From: Pseudisothecium myosuroides
Taxonomy: Eukaryota; Streptophyta; Bryopsida; Hypnales; Lembophyllaceae
DNA: 64,000 bases
Assembly (NCBI GenBank): GCA_951799445.1
Contig: OX637292.1
Location: 11,287,296 to 11,351,295 of the forward strand
Direction of reading: 5' to 3'
Below the pieces are notes generated by a model that saw only the letters and a program-made list of their open reading frames with translations, did not search any database and was not told where the DNA came from. This document shows, in pieces, positions 32,491-44,699 of the stretch. Each line of letters opens with the position of its first letter. Positions within the stretch are counted from its first letter, which is position 1. A program made the position numbers and the translations under genes.

Positions 32491-34694
32491 GGTTAGCTCG
32501 GCCCGGGGTTTTTTCCCTTCTTCCGGACATTTTTTCTGAATTTTTGGTAAATGCCAAAATAATGACCGAGGCCACTTACACCAAGGGAAAGCCAAAACTA
32601 ATCCTAGTTCTACATGGACTTTTGCCTATAACGTTTTCCTAAGTTCTTGGATGCTAAACTTTGAAGGTTTCCACGAACCTCTTGGAAACTAAACTTTGAA
32701 CCGAGTTCTCTGGGGGGATCAAGGCTTCGCCGTCGAGTTGGGTTTAACACCAACTCTAGGATTTCTCCCTGCCCGTAGGTTCAAAGCTTCGCCGTATGGC
32801 GGGTTTTTAACACGCACTCTAGGACTAGGGGGTTAATAGCCAAAGCTTTGCCGTCAACAAGGGGGGCTCACGTGACCACAAGCAATTTCAAAAGAGGAAG
32901 AAAACCGTTAGGACATAACCACCCTGGGGGGCCCACAACTCCACCGTACGGGGGGAGGACCACACGCCAAGGGTTCTTAGAGAAAGCAAAAGAGTTCCCC
33001 GACTGGGAGAGAAACACTCGGAGGTTAATCTAGACACGTGGGTTAGAAAACACAATCCTTAAACACTAAAGGCCCCCCAGTGGGCGGCAAAGCCAAAGCG
33101 CTGCGGGGGGAGCTTTAGGATCAGGATAAAACTTCAAGGAACTCCCAAGCAAGTTAGTGCTTCAAGCAAAGTACTTCAACTGACAAGTTAGTGACCAAAG
33201 TGACTCAAAAATAAGCCAAATAATACCCAAGACTACTCAAAACTCATAGACACAAAGGAAGAAGGACCCTCAAGACCTTCAAAAGCTGAAAATAGAACAA
33301 CAACAGAGCACCACGTGCTCAAAACATCGTGGAAGTGCCTTTGGCTAAAATTGCCAAAAAATCCAACATAAGTTGGACCCACAGACCCAAAACATGAATG
33401 GGGGTGGTTTTGAAGAGAAATGAGGGCCCTTTTATAGGTTTCCCAAGGCCCTCACCTCCCCTCTTTTAACCTAGGTAACCCTATCAACTTGGATTTTCAT
33501 CCTTATCTTCTAGGATTTTCACGTAGTTTGGGTTTTACGCTGGTCCAACACTCTAACTATTGGAGATTAACTCCAAATCGAAAACTGATTGCGCTTCAGA
33601 AGGCCATTTTTCGTCTTGGGATTCCCCTACCCCCTATTCCAACGCCAAAATCCCATCGTAAACTATCGCCAACTGGAGTCAGTAAAAGAGGTAAAAATCT
33701 ACTTTTTGGAGGTTACCTTTTCTGACAAAGGTGACTAGCCAGGGTGGTCTGGAAGGTCTTAGGGAGTAAGAAAAGACCCTTTGTTAACTTCGTTCCGACT
33801 TCGTGTGCTCTCGGGACGCCGGTCAACTCCACGTAAATTCCGCCACGTGGATAATTCAAAGGAATGTCGGTGATTCGGCCGTCTCCCGCTATCGAAACAT
33901 CATGAAACTCGTCGGGGCGCGTTATTAGCATAAAAGAAACTATCCTAATTTTTAGTGAGATTTTACCGCTACCTGGGTAATTATCGTGAATTTCCCATCG
34001 TGGTTTTAGGCGGTTGACCGTCCGGAAGGAGTATTTCTTCAATCCAGAAAATTCCGAAACTTCTTGGGAAACCTCTCATGGAGTTTCCCAAGAGATTTGA
34101 AAGTTCACATCTTGATCTTGCATGTCTTGATACGGAGGGCAAAAAGATACCTCCGTTGGTTTACCGGCAGTCAGGGAATCTTCCGCATACGGGGGAATCT
34201 TGGCGAATGGATTTCGCTTTTGACTTCCCGGTATGGTTTAGAACCAAGATCACAATCCGGTGACCGTAGATTCCTCCACTGGCCTGTCTTGCAAAAGTGA
34301 CCCCTGCAAGCTAACAATTGGGGTTTTTACTATTCGTCGATGGGATGGGGAAACCGAAACCTCTCTTTGGGAATCTACCTAAGAATCTCCCTAGACTTCC
34401 CTCAGACCAATTTAGCCCAGATTGGTCACTTGCATAGTGATTTTAGGCTATTTTGGATAACCCTCAAACCTTCTAGTTCCCACTACTTTTATGGCTCCAA
34501 CCTATTTACAAGTGGGTTTTAGGACTATTCTAAGGAGAAAAAGCTATTTAGGACCAAAGGGCATATTGGTATGTAACATGTCCATTCTGGTTTTACACTC
34601 TTTTTAGGGCTTTTTGTGTATAATTACGACATAAATTGCACAATCTAAAAAAAAAAAAGACTATGAGTCCCAAGTGACGAATTGGGAGCTCACA

Positions 34695-34699
34695 GTATG
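34695..34699. repeat. Target-site duplication (right) GTATG
   Basis: Matches 30225-30229. Confidence 0.9.
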
Positions 34700-35305
34700 C
34701 CAAATCCAGAAATCATCTGGTTGTTGATAGGGATTCAGTCTCAAACAGTCAAAGTTGTCTTCAAAAGGACCGAAATTGTAGTATTGTCCCGTCCTATCAC
34801 AAGCCGGGTATGGAGGCACGTGTCAAAGACCGGCAGTAATCCTTCTAATGAGTGGAGCAAATGTAGTGAAGGAAGGTAGACGCGCGTCGAAACACTCTTG
34901 CGTAAAAACCTTCTCAAATCGCCACGTGGCCAGCACCACAGCCCAATAAAAACTTAGACACTCGAGTATTTCGTCCTCAGATACTCCAAACCTCCCGGCT
35001 TGCACGGCCTCGGCAATGCTTGGGGTATGACGGTTTGGGTTGGCTAGGTATTTTTGGGCCAAGCAGGACCAGAATTCGAACGATATTCCTCACTTGGTTG
35101 GGCCAAGTAGGAGGTCTTCCACGGGGAGAATCTTAGGGCCCTTGCCGGAGCCTTCCGGTTGAAGGTATCTCTTCCAGGGGCGTGGACAACGGAGTGAAGA
35201 CCCGAGGACATAGTCCACCATGGATTGGACGCACTCTTCAGGTCTGTAAACCTTCACACGTAATATTTGTTAGTCAAACATGCAATTGTAATCTAATGTC
35301 TTCAG

Positions 35306-35323
35306 CTCCCGACAGACGCACCA
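35306..35323 (-). promoter_or_regulatory. Probable tRNA primer-binding site of family-3 element
   Basis: TGGTGCGTCTGTCGGGAG begins with the expected TGG, four bases (GTTT) after the LTR end GCGCCCACA. The spacing equals that in the element at 41228. I could not assign the tRNA. Confidence 0.55.
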
Positions 35324-35904
35324 AAACTGTGGGCGCTAGATTACCCACCCTTGATAATCGAGCGAACACCGACCAGGTTCTATGCCTTTATCCACATTTT
35401 TAATATATGGGGGTGATGTGAGCGCGGTCCACTGTGCCTTCCAAGCAATGGATCTTTTTTGCTAACGTTTCCTAAGTGTCGTGGATGGCAGCAAATAATT
35501 AGAATGCATGTAGTGACTCACAAGGTAACTGCAATGCTTAGGGATAATGGTAAAATTCTAACTCCCTAACTATCTATCCTATGTCAAGGGTAGATTGAGT
35601 AGTTGGCGTCATTTCTAATGTCCCTACTATGTAAAAAGGGGAATCCCTATGTTCCTTCCATGAACCTCTAAGACTATCTTGGATTTTTGAACTCCACCTA
35701 GAAGTTCTACTTTTAAGAGCTATCCCTAAAGTTTCAACTCTTACTCTAACTTTCAACTTCTAAGTGTACTCTAGGTTTTTAGCTTCCCAAACTAATTAGA
35801 GAATTTAACTTCAAAATTTAATGCTACCTTTTGACTTTGTTTTGACTTTTGATTCCAAGTTTTTACTCCTAAACTAACTCTAAAATTTACCTTCTAAAGT
35901 TAAC

Positions 35905-36130
35905 TCTATATTTGACTTTAACTTCAAGTTTTCACTTCCCTATTTTATTCTAAATTTACCTTCTACGTATAACTCTAGGTTTTTGACTTTAACTTCAAGT
36001 TTTCACTTCCCTATTTTATTCTAAATTTACCTTCTACGTATAACTCTAGGTTTTTGACTTTAACTTCAAGTTTTTACTTCCCTATTTTATTCTAAATTTA
36101 CCTTCTACGTATAACTCTAGGTTTTTGACT
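35905..36130. repeat. ~77-bp tandem repeat within LTR (three copies)
   Basis: Three near-perfect copies of ACTTTAACTTCAAGTTTTYA ... CTACGTATAACTCTAGG, AT-rich. Confidence 0.85.
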
Positions 36131-37459
36131 TCCTACTTCCCAATTTAATCCTATCGTTTTAATCCTAGATTAACTCTAATTTCGAATTTCTAACTTCAAG
36201 ATTTAACTCCTATTTCTACTCGTAATTTCTACCTTCTAATTTTAGTCTAAAGTTTTGACGTTTAATTTCTACTTCTTACTCGAAATTTTTACTCCTAATT
36301 AACCCTAACTTCCTTTTCTAAACTACCCTAAGGTTTCACTGGGAATTTTAACCCCCTAAGTTAAACTTCCAAATTAATTCTACTTTTTAGCTTCCCAAAG
36401 TTAACTCTAGATTTTGACCTTAGAATTTTAACTTTAAGAAATAAAAATGTAAATTGATTCGAATTCTACCCGCTAATTAATCCCTAATTCTAATCCTAAA
36501 TTCTCTTGCTAATTTAAACCCCTAAGTTCCGTCCATGATTCTTTTTGGATGAATTTTACTCAAAATTCCTCCGTTCTATCCCCTACCGCTTAACTTAGCC
36601 TAACGCGGTCAGTTTACGGTCGAATCTTAATTATAAGATGTTTTCAGAAACCTCTATTCCTAATCTATAACTTTTTGAATCTAAACTTCTAATTTGCACT
36701 AATTTCGGATGCTAATCACGCTCTAAGGGCTGATTAGGAAAATAAATGCTAATTAGGGAGAAAACATCAAAGATTAAATCAAAAACTCACCTCTTCACTA
36801 CCGATGTCGGAAATAATTTCGTCCATGTCCACGTGTACATCCTCACGCTCCATGGTAGTCTTTGGCTTTGTTTTGAATTTTTTCCAAGCTCACCGCTTAT
36901 TTAGAAAATGTTACAATTTTTGATGATCTAAACTCTCTCTTTCCCTTCCTCCTTTCTTTTCTTTCTTCCTCTTTCTTCTACACTAACACTATTCCACCTA
37001 AGCTTTTATGAGTCTTACACTATGGTTTCAAACTCCAAGAAGGGTTTAAATGCTCCTCCTACCCTCTTACACAACTTTGCTTTGTGTCATCCTAATCCTC
37101 CTCTCAACAGTCACCACAAATTTCCAAGATTTCTTCCTAAAGCCTACCTAGCCTAAACCTAGGTCACTATTTATCATCTCTCACCTTTCCTTGCCTACTT
37201 CTTCTTCTCCTTCCCTAATCTCCTTCCATTGTGTGTAGATGTGAGTGGTGAGAGAAAAAGATTTTGTGTGCAGGTACGCTGGTGCTCCGCTCTCTTCTTC
37301 CTCCTCCCTTTCGTATTTTTATTGGCCCTAATTCTACTTCACCCCTGCTTAGCACTCAATTAGTCCAACATTCTTTTAGTTTGCTTTATCTTTGGTTGTA
37401 TTCTGGTTTGAGAGAACAAAAATTTGAAACAAAAAAAAGGAATCAAAATTTGGGAGGAG

Positions 37460-37590
37460 CCCGGTTGCCCCACCGAGAGCCTGCTGTCCCAACCAGAGCC
37501 TGCTGTCCCAACCAAGAGCCTGCTGTCCCACCGAGAGCCTGCTGTCCCACCGAGAGCCTGCTGTCCCACCGAGAACCTGCTGTCCAACCG
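37460..37590. repeat. ~21-bp tandem repeat GAGCCTGCTGTCCCAMC
   Basis: About six copies of a unit carrying AGCCTGCTGTCCCA. ORFs across it on both strands are repeat artefacts. Confidence 0.8.
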
Positions 37591-38214
37591 GAGCTTGCTT
37601 GGCCCTTCCCGGCTGGTTGGCTGACTGGGGGGGTCGGAATTTTAATTTAAATCTTTTTTTTTATTTTTTTATTTTTTATTTTTTTTAAAAATGAAACTTC
37701 TGATTTCTGATGGGATGCTGGTTGGGATGCTGGTTTCGGATGCTGGCTGGATCTGGTTTCGGATGCTGGACTGGATGCTGGTTTCGGATGCTAGCTTCGG
37801 ATCTGGATTTTTGCTAGAGCGGAAAAAGACTGGATTTTTGGCTAAGGCTATTTTAAGACTGGATTTTTGCTAAGGCTATTTTAATACTGAATTGTTGGCT
37901 AAGGCTAGGGGGAAATAAAACCTCGGGGGTACTAAACTCACTAAGACCTTGGGAAACAACTAAACTAAATAAAACTTTGGAAGACACTACACTCGATAAG
38001 TGCAAAGGAACCTACATATCTTGGAAGCTAAACTCTGGAGGGTTCCACAAAGGTCTTGGAAACTAGACTTTGGAATCTAAGGCTATGGAGGTTCAAAGCT
38101 TCGCCGTAAAATTGGATTTAACACCAACTTTAGGACTTGTGACACTCCACGGGTTCAAAGCTCCGCCGTCTAAGAATATTTTAACACACACTGTAGGACT
38201 TGACGTTGTCACTA

Positions 38215-38560
38215 GTTCAAAGCTTCGCCGTCGCTTTGAGGGGTCCACGCAACAAGGGGGATATTAAAAAAAGATAGAAAAGACAAACTTAGAAACACAT
38301 GTGACAAAGCCAAAGCTTTGCCGTCCCGAAAGGGGGTCCATGCAACAAGGGGTAGATTAGAAGAAGGTAGAAAAGACAAACTTGAGAAACACACGTAACA
38401 AAGCCAAAGCTTCGCCGTCCCGAGGGGGGGTCCACGCAACAAGGGAGATATTAGAAGAAGATAGAAAAGACAAACTTAGAAACACATGTGACAAAGCCAA
38501 AGCTTCGCCGTCCCGAGGGGGGGTCCACGCAACAAGGGAAAAATTAGAAGAGGATGAGGA
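38215..38560. repeat. ~114-bp tandem repeat within LTR (three to four copies)
   Basis: Units contain AAAGCYTYGCCGTCCCGA, GGGGGTCCACGCAACAAGGG and AGAAAAGACAAACTTAGAAA. Single related GCTTCGCCGT blocks also occur at 38100 and 38165 and, in the solo LTR, at 32700-32860. Confidence 0.8.
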
Positions 38561-40266
38561 CACGTAAGTGAGGAAAAATACACGTTTTAGTACATGTAAA
38601 GACACACAACTTCACAAGCTAAAGGCCCCTCAAAGCGGCATCGCCAAAGTACGGTGGGAGTGACTTTAGGATTAGGACACGACTCCAAAAGACTCCTAAA
38701 CTCACAAGTTAGCTCACAAAGATACAACAAGAGAGAAACAAGGACTCTTAACTCGTAACAAGGGTATAACAAACGCACGAGAAGTACACAAGGCAAGATA
38801 GAAGGACCCCCAAGGACCTTCAAAGCTTGAAATCTAGCAACAATGAAGCAAAAAGTGCTCCAAAAACACCGTAGAGGTTTTTGGCTTCAAACGCCAAAAT
38901 ATCAAAAGCAAATTGAACCTACGAACCCAAATAAAAGTGAAGGGGTGTTTTAGAGAGAGAAATGGGGCCCTTATATAGGTTTCCCAAGGGCTCACCCCTC
39001 TCTCTAAAGCTCTAAGGTAACCTTATCAACAGGGATTTTCATCCTCATCCTCAAAGATTTTCATCCTACATCCTAAATTTTTACTTCTACCATCTATGCT
39101 AGACCAACATCCTAACATTTGGAGATTAGCTCCAATCGCCAAACGGATTGCGCCGTTGGATCTAGATCGCCGTGTTTAGTCCAAGATCCCTCTATCCCCC
39201 GTACCGAGGCCAAAAACCCATCGTAGGCTAATTTAGTTTAAAAACCAAATCGTGGTAAAATCCTAGATCTTGGGGGTCTCCTATTTTGAGAAATGTGAAT
39301 AGCCTAGGGTCTCCGGTAGGTACAAGAGAGTCGGGAAGGATTTTCGGTTGACTTTGTTTCGCCATCGTATGGGCCCGGAATGCCAGTCAACGCGGCGGAG
39401 ACCCCGCCACGTGGTTAATTCCCGAGGAATCTCGCCGGTTCGGGTACTTGCTGCTATCGGAATGTTGTGAAACTTTACGGAGCGCATTGTTAACATAAAA
39501 CAAGCTAGTCTAATTTTTAGTGAGATTTTATTGTAACCTGGGTAATTTCCATGAAATTCCCGTTGGAGGTTAGGAGGGTTGACCACCCGGAAAAGGTTCT
39601 TCTGCAAGTCGGAAGATGCCGGGATTTTTCACGTGACCTCTCAAGGAGTTGCATGAAAGACGTGCGGGTGTGTTTCCGTACCTGGCACGATTGATCAATG
39701 GAGATTAAAACTGGCCATCTCCTCGAATTAGCGATGGTGCGGGAATCTTCTGCAGGTGGAGGAATCTTGGCGAATCGATTTTGCCGTTGGACTCCTGACA
39801 TGGGATTCATCCTAGAACACCATCCTTGGGCTATAGATTCCTCCACGGCCCCGGTCTTGCGTGAGTGGCTCCTGCATGCTAACAATCGGGATTTTGGGAA
39901 TTCGTCGATCTAATGGGGAATTCTAAATCTAACTCTAGGACCCGACCTAGTGGCCTCGCTGTGAATCCCTCGGACCGACCTAGCCATGAATCGCCACATT
40001 CATGGTGGGATTTAGCCCTTTTGGGACTGTGTGACTCGAATCCCCCAAATCTAACCTTTTCGTTATTTCTATATTATTTTTAGGCAAGGTTTGGGGGATT
40101 CTAAGTAAAAACACAAATCTAGATCAAATACTATAATGGGTATAACACAACCCTATTTTGGTTCTACATTTTTTTTATGGGTTTTTCTATACTTTTATCA
40201 ACTTTGAATTGCAAATTTCCAAAAAAATAATTCTACGAGTCCCAAGTGACAAATTGGAAGCTCACA

Positions 40267-41059
40267 ACTGGGCGGAGTTTTCGTAATTCTGGGCTGTCTC
40301 CATAGCTTCTCGTAACGTGGCAGGTCAAGCCTGCCGGATTTGGAATTCCATTTCTTCCCGAAATCCTGCCACATACCACTCTACTTGTATGCTAGGGGAC
40401 ACATCTGTGGTCAGTTTCTTCATCAACGCTTTCACTCTCTGACCATACTTTCTGATTGACTCATTGGATTGCATTGACATCTTATTCAACCTTCCTAGAG
40501 CTCTAGCTTCTCCACCGACTTCCCGGAATGTCCGAAGAAACGCATCCATAAGGTCTTCCCAGTTATTCCGGATAACTTCCGGAACATCCTGATACCACTT
40601 CAACGCTTCCCCTTTCAGTAATCCTTGGAAGACACGCTGTCTAGAGGCTGGATCCTCTTGGTTGGCTACGGCGGTGGCCTCAAACTCTCCCATCCAGTCA
40701 TCCACATCCGTAGTACCATCGCCCGTAAATTTACTATACTTCAAGCGGGTGGATGTCACCATCGGTTCCGCTTCGTCAGAGGATATCTCCTCTTCTGAAT
40801 CTACCGGTGTGGGTTCCCTATCCGACTCTGGTTCAATGTCCTCCGGATTCTCAACTGGTTCCGGATTCGTGGGACCTGGGGTTTCACTAAGATTTCGTCT
40901 AGCAACATGTACCAAATCTTCTTCTGATTCTAACGCTGAAATAGATCCGAAACCTCTACCAAAACTAGGGATTCCGTGTACTACAGGTCTTCTAGCAGCA
41001 GCCTCTTCTAATCTTCCAGAACGTCTTCCGGTTGGAATTCCTCTCTGAGGTCTACTCAT
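40267..41059 (-). pseudogene. Ty3/gypsy gag (retrotransposon gag domain), truncated by LTR insertion
   Basis: First ATG at 41059 on the minus strand; the frame is open upstream to the primer-binding site. After an acidic Pro/Glu/Ser-rich region comes the capsid-like gag domain (FTGDG...DDWMGEF, LLKGEALKWYQD, FLRTFREVGGEARALGRL, ESIRKYGQRVKALM). A TGA at about 40325 interrupts it. The same frame continues PATLREAMETAQNYENSAQ up to 40267, where the family-3 LTR begins. The zinc knuckle and pol are missing from the window. Confidence 0.88.
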
Positions 41060-41205
41060 GAAGTACCAGGTAGGTACTCTTTCAAGATCTACTTCATCAA
41101 TTTGGGGATACGGATCCACATTGCTAACCCGTATATCAACTTCTATTCTTCTTTTTTTTTCTAAAGGTTTCCTAGATTTTCTTATTTCAAAACAAGCTAT
41201 CAGAA

Positions 41206-41223
41206 TCCCCAGCAGCGGCGCCA
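41206..41223 (-). promoter_or_regulatory. tRNA-Asp-like primer-binding site
   Basis: TGGCGCCGCTGCTGGGGA, four bases (CTTT) after the LTR end TACGACA. It differs at two positions from the complement of the plant tRNA-Asp 3' end as I remember it (TGGCGCCGTTGCCGGGGA), the primer site common in Tat/Athila-type elements. Confidence 0.8.
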
Positions 41224-41227
41224 AAAG

Positions 41228-44200
41228 TGTCGTACGCGTAATCTAGGCGTAAGTATTTTTAACAACAAAACATGCTAAAATGACACAAGTTATCGTCCCA
41301 GGAGATTCCAGATGTTGATTCAAAATTAGTGTTTCTAGACCTCTAAGTTTCCGGACTTTGACCACCTTGAGAGGGGTCCTTTCAACACACAAACTCTTTT
41401 CCGGAACTACTTCCTTTCCGGATTCTCTTCCGGATCCGGCTCTACACAATCTTCCGATTCCGTCTTTCTAACAAGTTGGTTTTCGATACCTCTATTTTAC
41501 CCTCAGAGGGTTCCTCACTTGCTCTTTCCGAGGGGTAGGGAACTGCACCACTCCGTATCTGACATAAACCCTATTAACATAAAACAAAACACAACCCAAG
41601 AATAAATCTAGTTGAGTAAACAGGGTGGCATCCTCACAACATCCCGGATGGCCTATCCGGAAAGCTGGTCACACAGGGTAGCGTTAGGTCCTCCTTACTA
41701 CAATGACGGATACCAGACTTCCGGAACTAAGGGAATGACTTCCTAGCTCTCGACCGCTCATGAGGTTGACTAGCCTTCCGGTGGGTGGAAATATTCCTCT
41801 GGCGGTCACCTACCTCCGCACCGAACCGCCCCTGCGAATTCCGGACTAGCTTGTGGACCACTCCTTGTCTCCACCGGATCACCATACCAGCAATTTAAAG
41901 GCGCCACTTTCTCACTGCGCAAGTCTAAAAACTCATCTGCAAGACACACTTAGCCTAATCCGGCAGTCCACGAATCCGGACTCCTCCCCTTGCACACTCT
42001 CACTTACACATCCACACAAGTGACTATAGACGCGATACGCAAGAGAATAATCCAACGAGTGCTTTCCTGAATGCTTCAGATTAAATGAACAAGGAAAAGG
42101 AATGACAAACCAACAAGCCGGCCTGCCCTTAAAAACCTACAAAAAGGCAGTCCAAACGGCCACCAGAAAACCGGCCAACGGCCAAACAAAAAGCAAAAAG
42201 GCAACGGCCCTGAAGACCGTTCTGGGAATACCGGGAAACCGTTTAACTCCTAAAAGTCCGGAACTACCGGTCCCACATCCGGAAAATCCGTTTCCGGAAC
42301 TACCATCCTGGTAAGAATCCTAACTATTATTACGGCTACCCTAGATAGTCACCTATTTATCTTAGCTTTCTTCACAGAAGTGCCACCCTGAGATGGCGAT
42401 CCACCTATCTTCTTGGGTGGGGTGTTCTTCGTCTTTGACCTGGTCCGGGGAGGCTGCAACTCTTCTTCCTCCGATTGAGTCGTCTCCTCCTCCTCTTTCG
42501 ATTCCGGGTCCGCCTCGTTCAGTAACCGTCGTCCCCGTGGTTTCGGAATAGTAAGATCGATGAGCTGGGACGGTAATGGTGTCTGCAGAAGGGGCTGGAG
42601 CATGTGAGTAAAACTCACCGGATCCGTCCGAGCTGGATTCAACACCGTTCCGGGTAAGGCTGGTTCCCGGAAAGTAGACGCAACCGGTCTGTCGGGGAAG
42701 AGATTCGCCACCGATGCAGTTCTCCCGGCTGGGACGCCTAGAACAACGTCCTTCACCAGAGTCGTGGCCGCAAACTGCTTCACTAACGACCTCCTCTTCT
42801 GGGCCGATGCTGTTCCGGCTTGCGACGTTCCGGCAAGGGTTTTGCTCTTTGCCGGAGAAAGCTGATTTTGTGCCCCTCCTTCTTGTAGATCATGACCCAG
42901 GTCAAAAAGGCCTTGGTCTAACCCCTCAAGCGGATCCAGGTTTTCCAATAGCTGCCGGACTTCCTTGAGCATTCCTTCGATCCGGACTTCAAAATCAACG
43001 AGGATGTTCACCACCTTTGATCCGACCACGTGACCATCCTTTACCATCTGGGAATTCCAGAGTGTAGCTCTGGCCAGAATATCCGCCGGATTGTCAAACA
43101 GACCCCAGACATTCCGGACCAGATCGAGGGCTTCTCCCTCCTTTGCTTCAGCAGCCATCCGCTCTCTATCCAACCACGCAGCTTGCTCTCGAAACCGGTC
43201 CCGTTCTTGCTCCAAGGTCAGAATCCGGTCCTCCAGCTGCTTCACCGCTTTCGGATCCGGCCTTTCCGTCAACGCCACCAGGATTTGGGTTTCTTCCTTC
43301 ACCCCCAATTTCTCGCACATATCCCGGATCAGCGCCGACATCCGCTCATTCTATGCCCGAGTAGCTATCAGCCATTTGATGGTGGCCTCTAGCTGATCCG
43401 TGTCCGGAAGTGGGTCTCAGGGCTTCTCTACCTCTTCGGCTTCTTGTTTTCCCCGCGCACACTGATCAGTCAACTTCCGGCGCGTCCCTCCAACGTTAGG
43501 TGATGGATGCTCCGGTTCCGGTTCCTCTTCTTCCGACTCGAACTCATCCGGTTCATCCTCCGCGGGAAGTCCGTACTTCAACAGATTCTCGCCTTTCCGG
43601 TACACTGTCATTTCCGGTCCGGCCAGTGCATCCTCGGAGTGATACAGATGGAAAAGATAGGGGCTAATCGGACTCGACTTCTTGTTCGCAATATTAACCG
43701 CTAACTTTTCCACTACGGAGTGAATGATCACTCCCCAACTGACCGGCCTGGGAGCCGGATTCTCTCTATCTCCCAGCGCTCCGAAAATAGTATTTGCCAC
43801 AGTCATTGTAATCCGGGTGGGCTTTTCCGGATATAAAATAGGGATGAGGAATGCTAACAACTGCCCATCCCGGGGACTCTTACAATCACTCGCGGCGTTC
43901 CCTTCCTTGGAATCCCCATGACTCCGGAATACATCCGCGGCGTAAGTGTCCGTCCGGGACGCCATTCTAGAACCCCTGGTTGGCGTAAAGTACGCCTTCG
44001 CCCACAATTTCGGAGTCCAAGCCCTAGATTGACCCCTAATCGTTAAATCAAACTGATTACCCACTCCGGAAACCAGCTCGTCAATCATCTCTTCACTTCG
44101 GACGTTCCATGGACGTTTTATCAATCCTAAACATCCCATGATTTCTAGGTCTTCCTCTAACTCCTTAAGGCGCTCCGGATCCGATGGGATAACCAGACGC

Positions 44201-44699
44201 ACGCCCCGGGCTGTCACTACCGACCTCCGGGATCGACTCGCTTCCGCCATCTCACCGACTGCTAAGACAATCCGGTGCAATCGGCACCTTCCTCCCTTTC
44301 TCTCCCTAACACGCCCTAACTCACCACTCTTTCTCTCTTCTAACGCACCGTGGAAGAGCACGGGTAAAAAGAGACTGAATGAGGCTGGCGGTGGGGTTTA
44401 AATACCTGTCGGAACCCTAAGTTCCCGCCGCCGAAAAAATTCCCGTAAGTTCCCTAGCCGGAACCTAGGCAGTAGGTCCCTACGATCCGGAACTTTCCGG
44501 CTTTCCGGCTTTCCGGCTATGGTTTCCGGCAGACTGCGTAACCTAATTAGAGTTTTATCTTTTCTACGTAGAAACTAATTTCTATTTCTAATATCTAAGT
44601 CCTAACTTTGTATTTAAATGCAAAAATTGAAAAAGTTCTGCTACTTTTACCTCCACTAAATTGTTAATTGGGACTTTCCGGATGATACGTACTCCCACA
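41228..44699 (-). mobile_element. 5' LTR (3472 bp) of a second gypsy family, containing its own ORF
   Basis: On the minus strand it runs from TGTGGGAGTACG at 44699 to CGTACGACA at 41228, directly before the primer-binding site. Length and internal order match the LTR at 24546-28029, though sequence identity is low: promoter end, ORF with coiled coil, then a TTGTAGTAAGGAGGACC...GTGTGACC block and GAACCCTCTGAGGGTAAAA. This copy anchors the conclusion that the ORF lies inside the LTR, because the PBS lies downstream of it. Confidence 0.8.
42349..44250 (-). pseudogene. LTR-internal ORF, second family: conserved N-domain and coiled coil
   Basis: ATG at 44250 (MAEASRSRRSV). One frame runs to 42349 with two in-frame stops close together (TGA ~43415 and TAG ~43353). 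The N-domain parallels the 25002-25772 product block by block: LGLIKRPWN with GGLIDKPWG, NQFDLTIRG with NQFDKTIRG, FLIPILYPEKPTRI with FLVPIVHPEKPTRV, SPYLFHLYHSE with SPYIFHLYKHN. An acidic stretch, a Gln/Glu coiled coil (~EDRILTLEQERDRFREQ) and a basic tail (PRTRSKTKNTPPKK) follow. Conservation of the order N-domain, acidic run, coiled coil, basic end across diverged LTRs implies past selection on the protein. Function unknown. Confidence 0.75.

Larger units (their letters stand above)
30230..34694 (-). mobile_element. Solo LTR (4465 bp), family 3, with 5-bp target duplication
   Basis: On the plus strand it starts TGTGAGCGC and ends GCTCACA, with GTATG on both sides. It is similar over its length to the LTR at 35328-40266 (shared blocks: ACCCACCCTTG near the left end, TGTGCCTTCCAAGCAATG, TTCAAAGCTTCGCCGT, and GAGTCCCAAGTGAC near the right end). 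Orientation is taken from the primer-binding site next to the other copy. It contains simple tandem arrays (31990-32180 and 32370-32490) but no credible protein gene. A lone LTR with an intact duplication is the product of recombination between the two LTRs of one insertion. Confidence 0.88.
34695..35327 (-). mobile_element. Internal region of family-3 element next to its 5' LTR (broken)
   Basis: Downstream of the primer-binding site on the minus strand. An open stretch at 34823-35062 (80 codons) reads with HTPSIAEAVQAGRFG and ECLSFYWAVVLATW; I do not recognise the protein. The region is cut at 34695 by the solo LTR and resumes at 30229. Confidence 0.6.
35328..40266 (-). mobile_element. 5' LTR (4939 bp) of family-3 retroelement, inserted into gag of another element
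   Basis: On the minus strand it runs from TGTGAGC at 40266 to GCGCCCACA at 35328, followed by a primer-binding site. Its outer end sits exactly in the gag of the element at 40267-44699. It holds several tandem arrays (35905-36130, 37460-37590, 38215-38560) and no credible gene. The matching 3' LTR is not in the window. Confidence 0.8.

Noticed and set aside
32218..32642. GC-rich ORFs of 97-125 codons
   Set aside because: Created by a 15-bp tandem repeat inside a solo LTR. No domain, and several frames are open.
37264..37650. 128-codon ORF
   Set aside because: Runs through the AGCCTGCTGTCCC tandem array within an LTR; no independent support.
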